Shown one piece after another: positions 15,601 through 20,244 of a stretch of 20,244 nucleotides of DNA. Origin of the DNA: Lachnospiraceae bacterium UBA3826 (GTDB lineage: Bacteria; Bacillota; Clostridia; Lachnospirales; Lachnospiraceae). The notes beneath the pieces are model-generated. The model was given only the letters and a program-made list of their open reading frames with translations. It did not search any database and was not told the DNA's origin. The DNA lies in contig DGII01000117.1 in NCBI GenBank assembly GCA_002393095.1, positions 1-20,244 of the forward strand, given 5' to 3'. Position 1 is the first letter of the stretch, and every line of letters starts with the position of its first letter. The translations under genes and the position numbers were made by a program.

Positions 15601-15630
15601 TTGTTAAATCATATTACAGTATGGTAAAAT
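15601..15630 (+). promoter_or_regulatory. Promoter abutting the exonuclease start codon
   Basis: TTGTTA (15601-15606) and TAAAAT (15625-15630) are 18 nt apart, with a TGn extension before the -10. The -10 ends only 6 nt before the ATG at 15637, so the transcript would start at or next to the codon. A second weaker pair (CTGTCA 15561-15566, TATACA 15583-15588) would give a leader of about 40 nt, but there is no Shine-Dalgarno either way. Confidence 0.5.
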
Positions 15631-15636
15631 TGTGGA

Positions 15637-16587
15637 ATGAACTATATTATTTTTGATCTGGAATGGAATCAATCTTCACATGGAGAGAATGACAGGGAGG
15701 AGAAGCTGCCCTTTGAGATAGTTGAGATCGGCGCTGTCAAGCTTAATAAGAACAGAGACATGGTCTCTGAATTTTCCAAGCTTATCAAGCCACAGGTCTA
15801 TCATGAGATGCACTTTATCACAAGTCGTCTTGTGCATCTGCAGATGGAAGAGCTGCAGAAGGGTGACACTTTCCCGGTCGTAATGAAGGAGTTCCTTGAG
15901 TGGTGCGGAGACGAGCCGTTATTCTGCACATGGGGAGCCCTTGATCTTCTGGAGCTTCAGCGCAATATGGCGTATTACAATATGGAGCCTCTTTCCGACG
16001 GGCCCATTAAGTTCTATGACATACAGAAGCTTTTCAGCCTTGCTTATGAAGACGGCAAGAGCCGTAAGGCTTTGGAGGATGCGATAGATATGATGAGTAT
16101 CCGTAAGGATATTCCCTTCCATCGTGCCTTTTCGGATGCATATTATACTGCCAAGATCTTCGATAAGATTGAGGACCCGAATGTCCTTGAGAAATACTCC
16201 TTTGATACCTTCAATGTACCGGTTGATAAGGAGCATGAGGTACATATAGTTTTCAGTGATTATGACAAATATATCAGCAGATCTTTTGCCAACCGCAGTT
16301 TACTTATGAACTGCAAGGATGTCTCTCAGACCATATGCTATAAATGCAATCGTGTCATCAAGAAGAAGATCCCCTGGTTCTCATCTAACGGTAAGCATTA
16401 CTATGCCGTCAGCAGTTGTATCAGACACGGGCTTATGAAGAGTAAGATACGCATTCGTAAGGCCGAGGGCGGCGGAGTGTATGCGGTCAAGACCGACAAG
16501 TACATTACAAAGGATGACTACAAGAAGCTGTTGGAAAAGCGTGATGACATACTCCTTCAGAAGAAGCTCAAAAAAGAGGAGATATGA
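15637..16587 (+). CDS. DEDDh 3'-5' exonuclease with C-terminal Cys region
   Basis: This is an exonuclease of the RNase T/DnaQ (EXOIII) superfamily, acting on RNA or DNA in the cytoplasm. All five active-site residues are visible: Asp7 and Glu9 (FDLEW), Asp103 (TWGALDLLELQ), and His162 and Asp167 (FHRAFSDAYYTAK). The nuclease fold covers about residues 1-180. The last ~135 residues are extra and carry Cys226, Cys234, Cys237, Cys261 and His264 (CYKC, then CIRH), a possible zinc site. The start MNYIIFDLEW fits the family exactly, yet no Shine-Dalgarno precedes it. The gene overlaps the carboxypeptidase gene by ATGA. Its substrate is not predictable; the KapD-like resemblance is general. Confidence 0.9.
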   Translation: MNYIIFDLEWNQSSHGENDREEKLPFEIVEIGAVKLNKNRDMVSEFSKLIKPQVYHEMHFITSRLVHLQMEELQKGDTFPVVMKEFLEWCGDEPLFCTWGALDLLELQRNMAYYNMEPLSDGPIKFYDIQKLFSLAYEDGKSRKALEDAIDMMSIRKDIPFHRAFSDAYYTAKIFDKIEDPNVLEKYSFDTFNVPVDKEHEVHIVFSDYDKYISRSFANRSLLMNCKDVSQTICYKCNRVIKKKIPWFSSNGKHYYAVSSCIRHGLMKSKIRIRKAEGGGVYAVKTDKYITKDDYKKLLEKRDDILLQKKLKKEEI

Positions 16588-18053
16588 CAATTTACGCTAA
16601 GCTTGAAAAAACTGCATACAGGATAATATGCGGGGGCATGGTCGTTATTCTGTCCTGTATTATGTTATGTCAACCTGTTGCCGCGGCATCGGATGATTAT
16701 CAGGCACAGGCCGAGGAGCGTAAGAATGAGCCGATCCAGACAGATGAATACAAGGATTGGCCGGCAGGTCCCAAGATAGGTGCGGAAGCGGCTATACTTA
16801 TGGAGGTTCATACCGGCACGATACTCTATGCCAAGAATATGGATGAGAAGCTGTATCCGGCATCCATAACCAAGATGCTGACCGCACTGATTGCCATTGA
16901 GAAGTGCGATATGGATGAGATGGTGACCTTCTCTCAGGCAGCGATAGACAGTATCAACTGGAGGGAGGATGCCAATATCGGGATAGGTGCCGGCAATTCC
17001 ATCACCATGGAGCAATGTCTGTACGGATTACTCGTAGGCTCTGCCAATGAGGTGGCTTATGCCATAGCTGAGCATATAAGCGGTGAGGGTAATATTCAGG
17101 GCTTTGCCGAGCTTATGAATGAAAAAGCCGCTTCTTTGGGTTGTCGCAACTCCCATTTTGTCACCCCCAACGGCATACACGACGAAGACCACTATACTTC
17201 GGCATACGATATGGCGCTCATCGCAAAGGCATTTTATTCGGATGAGCTTCTGACCAAGATGGCATCAACCACATCCTATCACATTCCACAGACATCCACA
17301 CAGCCAAGGGAGGACATGACAGTCTATGCCAAGAGCAAGCTTCATAAGGGTAAGGAATACGAATATGAATATCTGGTCGGTACCAAGACAGGTTATACCG
17401 ATGCTGCCAGACAGACCTTGGTTAGCTGTGCCGAGCATAACGGACTTAAGACCGTATGTGTGATCCTTAAGGAAGAGACTCCGGCCCAGTTCACGGATAC
17501 TATTGAGCTTTTTGACTATGGCTTTAATAATTTTAAAGCAGTCAACATATCGGAAAACGATAAGACCTATGTGATACAGAGTCTTAACTTTTTCTCTACA
17601 GGATCGGATATATTCGGAAGCAGTAAGGCGATCCTTCAGATGAACCGTTCAGATTATATCGTTCTTCCCATTGATGCCGATTTCAATGATACGACTTCGA
17701 ACATAGATTATGATGATCTTAAAAAGGATACCATAGCAAGAATAGATTATTACTACAATGATGTATATGTGGGTTATGGCAATGTAGAGGCTGCCAAGGA
17801 GGAGCAGCCCACCTTCGACTTTGGCTCCAAGCCTGAGAAAAGTGTGGAATCGGAAGAGAATAAGAACATCAGGATAATCAATATCAGGACGATCCTTCAG
17901 ATAGTTCTGGTAGTGGCTCTGGCGCTTATAGTGATCTTCAGCGTAAGGTCCTTTATAGTGAACAAGTTCATCAAAAGCAGAAAAAGAGGTCTTAAACATA
18001 AGTATAAGACCTCAGGTACCAAGAATCTCGATTGGAAAAACTTCATTAAGTGA
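16584..18053 (+). CDS. D-alanyl-D-alanine carboxypeptidase, PBP5/DacF type
   Basis: This is a low-molecular-weight penicillin-binding protein that trims the terminal D-Ala from peptidoglycan pentapeptides outside the membrane. The 489-residue product has a signal peptide (hydrophobic core about 17-33, PVAAASDD cleavage region). The catalytic SxxK is at Ser94-Lys97 (YPASITKML), the SxN at Ser153-Asn155 (VGSANEVA) and the KTG at 268-270 (GTKTGYTD). A beta-rich C-terminal region and a membrane helix (about 436-457) with a basic cytoplasmic tail follow. PBP5 proteins usually anchor through an amphipathic helix, so a true C-terminal span is a variant. The ATG at 16584 overlaps the exonuclease stop. 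Its 3' end carries the antisense terminator of the LysM gene. Confidence 0.93.
   Translation: MTIYAKLEKTAYRIICGGMVVILSCIMLCQPVAAASDDYQAQAEERKNEPIQTDEYKDWPAGPKIGAEAAILMEVHTGTILYAKNMDEKLYPASITKMLTALIAIEKCDMDEMVTFSQAAIDSINWREDANIGIGAGNSITMEQCLYGLLVGSANEVAYAIAEHISGEGNIQGFAELMNEKAASLGCRNSHFVTPNGIHDEDHYTSAYDMALIAKAFYSDELLTKMASTTSYHIPQTSTQPREDMTVYAKSKLHKGKEYEYEYLVGTKTGYTDAARQTLVSCAEHNGLKTVCVILKEETPAQFTDTIELFDYGFNNFKAVNISENDKTYVIQSLNFFSTGSDIFGSSKAILQMNRSDYIVLPIDADFNDTTSNIDYDDLKKDTIARIDYYYNDVYVGYGNVEAAKEEQPTFDFGSKPEKSVESEENKNIRIINIRTILQIVLVVALALIVIFSVRSFIVNKFIKSRKRGLKHKYKTSGTKNLDWKNFIK
17981..18013 (-). terminator. Rho-independent terminator of the LysM unit, inside the carboxypeptidase 3' end
   Basis: On the minus strand a perfect 9-bp stem (GAGGTCTTA at 18005-18013 read in reverse, pairing with 17986-17994), a 10-nt loop and a run of five T form an intrinsic terminator. 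It is about 46 nt beyond the LysM stop and lies within sense codons of the convergent carboxypeptidase gene. Confidence 0.75.
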
Positions 18054-18058
18054 CCGCA

Positions 18059-18313
18059 TCAATACTTAAGCACCTGCCCGATGCTTATGCGGTTGGGGTT
18101 CTCTATGTTATTGAGTTCCACGAGCTTACTTACCGTAGTGCCCAGTTCTCTTGCTATCTCGCTCAGGGTATCGCCTGATATGACAGTGTATGTACGGCTT
18201 CCCGCTCTGGTATTAACTGTGGCAACCGGCGCCGCTTCACTATGCATCCCATACAGCCATAGAAGCGCAGAGTGAATCGGAGTATATATTATCATCATAT
18301 GATACTTTTTCAT
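18059..18313 (-). CDS. Short exported LysM-domain protein
   Basis: This encodes 84 residues. A hydrophobic N-terminus (about 6-22, MMIIYTPIHSALLWLYG) looks like a signal or anchor, followed by one LysM module (about 41-84: YTVISGDTLSEIARELGTTVSKLVELNNIENPNRISIGQVLKY). LysM domains bind peptidoglycan glycan chains. The protein ends with the module and has no enzyme domain. The ATG at 18313 has no clear Shine-Dalgarno, but it overlaps the stop of a small membrane ORF (ATGA), suggesting coupled translation. The sequence for NRISIGQ is repeated exactly at 19664-19687, where a broken LysM copy lies. Whether this copy is expressed is uncertain. Confidence 0.75.
   Translation of the reverse strand: MKKYHMMIIYTPIHSALLWLYGMHSEAAPVATVNTRAGSRTYTVISGDTLSEIARELGTTVSKLVELNNIENPNRISIGQVLKY
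18074..18097. repeat. 24-bp direct repeat, copy 1 (in the LysM gene)
   Basis: This copy is identical, base for base, to 19664-19687 and in the same orientation; it encodes NRISIGQ of LysM. The two copies are 1,590 bp apart and flank the membrane ORF and the regulator gene. Confidence 0.9.
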
Positions 18314-18498
18314 AAAAGGCTAAGTTTTTTTATCCTATATATATAAGCGGAGAGGATTCCGAAGAAGGCGCCGCATGCCGATGATGTCTTAAAAAACGGG
18401 ACGATCATCATAAATAAAGCCGTTGATGACAGGCAGCCCAGAGCGACCACCATATATACCGCAGCTAAGTCTGATGCTCCCATATGCAGATCGCCCAC
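18310..18498 (-). CDS. Small membrane ORF, probably a 5'-truncated remnant
   Basis: This encodes 62 residues with two hydrophobic segments (about MGASDLAAVYMVVALGCLSST and SACGAFFGILSAYIYRI) and no recognisable family. The GTG start at 18498 and the in-frame ATG that follows lack a Shine-Dalgarno, while the frame is open for a further ~36 nt upstream. This suggests a gene that lost its 5' end where the regulator cassette begins. It overlaps the LysM gene by 4 nt (ATGA), so the pair was probably an operon. A holin role next to a LysM protein crossed my mind, but nothing in the sequence shows it. Confidence 0.4.
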   Translation of the reverse strand: MGDLHMGASDLAAVYMVVALGCLSSTALFMMIVPFFKTSSACGAFFGILSAYIYRIKKLSLL

Positions 18499-18553
18499 TA
18501 ATACTGTGAACAGGTTTTGATTCCGTTTTCATAATCGATAATAATTTGAAATC

Positions 18554-19558
18554 TTAATGAGTAACGTGATATATCATTCTCTGTATATTTTCATTCGTAT
18601 TATCCATTAAAAGCATGACTTCAGGGTGTGCTTTAACATACACAACAAATAACTCATGCGCAAAGCCCTGTCCTATATCGGCTATTCCTTCAAAATCCAA
18701 AACAACTTCTTTAAAATCTTCAAATCTTCTTGTTAAACGTTTGGCTTGTGATCTGGAGACAGGGTATGTCTCAAAGAAATTTCTGAGCGGTATTCTTGTT
18801 TTGGTAAAACCGCCATCGACATCAGCATATTCATCAAATATACTTCGCAATGTTTTGTTGGTATTATTGGCTAAACGCATATACACCATTGTTCCTTGAT
18901 CTATCAACTCTTCATCAAGCTGTACGAATACATCGGAAAACTTATTGTGTGTAAAACACTTTCCTGACGAAACAGCAGCGTACAGATCCATTACTCTTGA
19001 AGTGAAAAATATCCCTTCGCCCGAATGGTTTTTAGCATTTGTTGTCAGTTTTCCCTTGAATAGTTCTTCGACGGCATGATCTAAAGACGGGTACTTATAG
19101 TAGTTCGCTATTTTCTTAAATATACCTATACCGTTATCCTTAATTATTACAGTAGTATTCAGATAGTCTTTGATTATACGTACAAAGAAGACCTCAGTCT
19201 CTGAGTGATCAATAACATTGTTTATCATTTCACTGATCGCATATTCCCATATATGTAAGGAATTATCTGATATACCATCAAGATCCGGCCTGAGATCATT
19301 AGTATAAATCACATCCTCGCTGATATCCTCGCTTATCCTGTATTCATAAGTGTTATCGATCACATGGTGAAGAGAATACACGCCGCCGTTCTTTTCAAGT
19401 ATTTCATTTTCCATAAGATCTCTGAGATACTTGTATACCGTTACTTTAGAAACTGAGTACGCCTCCATTGTACGCTTGACAATATTTGGCTCTTTTCTTG
19501 ATATCAGTTCCAAAAGATAGTGTTTTGCACTTTCCCGATTTTCCTTGGTCAGACTCAT
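18554..19558 (-). CDS. HTH - GHKL ATPase - STAS-like (DUF4325) fusion regulator
   Basis: This encodes 334 residues, cytoplasmic. Residues 1-60 form a winged-helix-type DNA-binding domain (VKRTMEAYSVSKVTVYKYLRDLMENEILEKNGGVY). Residues ~85-240 are a GHKL ATPase: N-box EYAISEMINNVIDHSE (Glu110, Asn114, His118), G1 KDNGIGI (Asp141) and G2 SGEGIFFT (180-182), with motifs intact. Residues ~255-334 match a STAS-like DUF4325 domain (EVVLDFEGIADIGQGFAHELFVVY) without the phosphorylatable Ser of anti-anti-sigma factors. This joins DNA reader, anti-sigma-like ATPase and STAS-like part in one chain. The ATG at 19558 has GGAG 9 nt upstream and a perfect-consensus promoter. It is a single gene in a patch of broken genes. 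The target is unknown. Confidence 0.85.
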   Translation of the reverse strand: MSLTKENRESAKHYLLELISRKEPNIVKRTMEAYSVSKVTVYKYLRDLMENEILEKNGGVYSLHHVIDNTYEYRISEDISEDVIYTNDLRPDLDGISDNSLHIWEYAISEMINNVIDHSETEVFFVRIIKDYLNTTVIIKDNGIGIFKKIANYYKYPSLDHAVEELFKGKLTTNAKNHSGEGIFFTSRVMDLYAAVSSGKCFTHNKFSDVFVQLDEELIDQGTMVYMRLANNTNKTLRSIFDEYADVDGGFTKTRIPLRNFFETYPVSRSQAKRLTRRFEDFKEVVLDFEGIADIGQGFAHELFVVYVKAHPEVMLLMDNTNENIQRMIYHVTH

Positions 19559-19573
19559 GTTCTGTGTCTCCGT

Positions 19574-19622
19574 TGTAAACTTAAAAACGAATAAATTTAC
19601 GAATAATCATATTATGTTTACA
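19574..19622 (-). promoter_or_regulatory. Repeats in the regulator leader, possible operator
   Basis: A perfect 7-bp inverted pair, GTTTACA (19616-19622) and TGTAAAC (19574-19580), brackets the early leader with half-sites 42 bp apart, about four helical turns. Between them ACGAATAA occurs twice (19587-19594, 19599-19606) with a 12-bp period. The outer site touches the -10 box. Autoregulation by the HTH protein is inference. Confidence 0.4.
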
Positions 19623-19651
19623 ATTATATCGGTTTAAATTAAAAATGTCAA
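19623..19651 (-). promoter_or_regulatory. Perfect-consensus sigma-70 promoter of the HTH-GHKL-STAS gene
   Basis: On the minus strand TTGACA (19646-19651) and TATAAT (19623-19628) are exactly 17 nt apart. The predicted start near 19616 leaves a leader of ~57 nt. The -35 lies inside the 3' tail of the LysM remnant. Confidence 0.88.
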
Positions 19652-19741
19652 CGACATTAACAACTGCCCGATGCTTATGCGGTTGGGATCGGCGATACCA
19701 TTAAGCTCTGTGAGGCTGACTTCTGATTGGCAAAGCCTACT
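19634..19741 (-). pseudogene. LysM gene remnant (C-terminal part of the module only)
   Basis: On the minus strand the frame reads ISRLCQSEVSLTELNGIADPNRISIGQ, the second half of a LysM module, then a short tail and a TAA at 19634-19636. The first half of the module and any signal peptide are missing. Upstream of about 19735 the sequence belongs to the Rpn-like fragment on the other strand. It shares an identical 24-bp block with the LysM gene at 18059. The -35 of the regulator promoter lies in its tail. Confidence 0.7.
19664..19687. repeat. 24-bp direct repeat, copy 2 (in the LysM remnant)
   Basis: This copy is identical to 18074-18097 in the same orientation. Outside the block the two LysM sequences still resemble each other in protein but differ in bases, so this looks like a conserved piece of two related LysM genes rather than an insertion-site duplication. 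Confidence 0.85.
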
Positions 19742-20244
19742 AATCTGCCTGCGATAGAAGCCAATGAGCTTCGTATGGACAATCTATTCCTCTTGGCTGA
19801 CGGCTCATATGCTATCATTGATTATGAGAGCGTTGCCTCAGATGAGAATAAGATCAAGTATCTGAATTACGTTGCGAGGGTAACATCAAGGTTGTATAAT
19901 GAAGACAGGCAGATACATAAGCTTAGGGTAATAGTTATATACACCGCAGATGTTACTGTCGGGGACACTGATCCTGTCTTAGACCTTGGCGAACAGAGGC
20001 TTAGTATCACAGAGGTATTCCTTACGGATCTGGATGCGGATAAGATACTAAGGGAGACAGATGCCTTAGTAAGAGACAGGATAAAGCTAAGTGACAAGGA
20101 TATGATACGGCTCATGCTCTGCCCGCTATCCATAAAGGGTCATGACGGCAAGCAGGAGGCAATAAGTAGAGCGATAAGGATAATATCCGAGATAGAGGAT
20201 GAAGATCAAAGGAAGAACTTACTAAAGGGCTTACTTACCTTCAC
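19727..20244 (+). pseudogene. Rpn/PD-(D/E)XK-like nuclease-family gene, 5'-truncated, continues past the window
   Basis: An open frame of 172 codons directly follows a TGA at 19724-19726 and runs off the right edge. It reads AKPTNLPAIEANELRMDNLF, then LLADGSYAIIDYESVASDENKIKYLNYVARV, then RVIVIYTADVT and DADKILRETDALVRDRIKL. This resembles the Rpn/PD-(D/E)XK-like proteins that are multicopy in Lachnospiraceae genomes; the IIDYES segment is at the usual nuclease-core place. The expected N-terminal ~40-60 residues are absent and replaced by LysM remnant sequence. The TTG at 19727 or the internal ATG before DNLF could serve as a start, but no convincing ribosome site is seen. The family call is from memory of its pattern. 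Confidence 0.6.

Noticed and set aside
18053..18100. Terminator for the carboxypeptidase gene on the plus strand (ACCGCAT ... ATGCGGT)
   Set aside because: The 7-bp arms are ~30 nt apart and no T-run follows, so it does not look like an intrinsic terminator.
18059..18498. Holin plus lysin pair
   Set aside because: The LysM protein has no lytic domain, the membrane ORF lacks a start, and no other phage gene is nearby.
19867..20133. Minus-strand open frame of 88 residues
   Set aside because: It is antisense to the Rpn-like frame, Ser/Leu-rich, with no ribosome site.

Overview
The window looks like a chromosome segment of an anaerobic, low-to-mid GC Firmicute, most likely a Lachnospiraceae member (Roseburia, Butyrivibrio, Eubacterium or Lachnospira type). 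The basis is family resemblance: an acidic TPR protein of a type I know from Lachnospiraceae, a Tad/Flp pilus operon without a secretin (as expected for a one-membrane cell), CarD, an FMN-reductase/SCP2 fusion and an Rpn-like nuclease fragment. No rRNA, tRNA or CRISPR array was seen.

Region 1 (1-4715, minus strand) holds the 5' part of a glycogen branching enzyme gene, a ~920-residue TPR/acidic/degenerate-AAA protein, a CarD-type regulator with its own promoter and terminator, and a HIT hydrolase.

Region 2 (4758-15347, minus strand) is a long, tightly packed operon for a Tad (type IVb) pilus. In transcription order it reads prepilin peptidase 1, TadZ, TadA, TadB, TadC, Flp1 pilin (58 residues), DUF5702 protein, a TadE-like pseudopilin with two Cys/His modules, prepilin peptidase 2, a second TadE-like pseudopilin, and a membrane FHA protein. 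The flavodoxin-SCP2 fusion and HIT genes follow without a clear terminator. The operon appears to start from a promoter near 15482-15510 and has a ~128-nt leader with three predicted hairpins, the last terminator-like. The ATPase (TadA) drives the TadB/TadC inner-membrane platform, TadZ positions the machine, the peptidases mature the pilin and pseudopilins, and the FHA protein may link assembly to Ser/Thr phosphorylation.

Region 3 (15637-18053, plus strand, divergent from the Tad operon) is a two-gene unit: a DEDDh exonuclease with a possible leaderless mRNA, and a D,D-carboxypeptidase, overlapping by ATGA.

Region 4 (18059-20244) is an accessory, rearranged patch. It contains a LysM protein and a small membrane ORF in ATGA overlap; a one-protein HTH-GHKL ATPase-STAS-like regulator with a perfect TTGACA-N17-TATAAT promoter and repeats in its leader; and a junction where a LysM gene remnant meets a 5'-truncated Rpn/PD-(D/E)XK-like gene. 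An identical 24-bp repeat (18074-18097 and 19664-19687) flanks the regulator. The most unusual items are the metal-site-like modules on the pseudopilin, the Ig-like domain inserted in TadC, the structured Tad leader and the regulator cassette.
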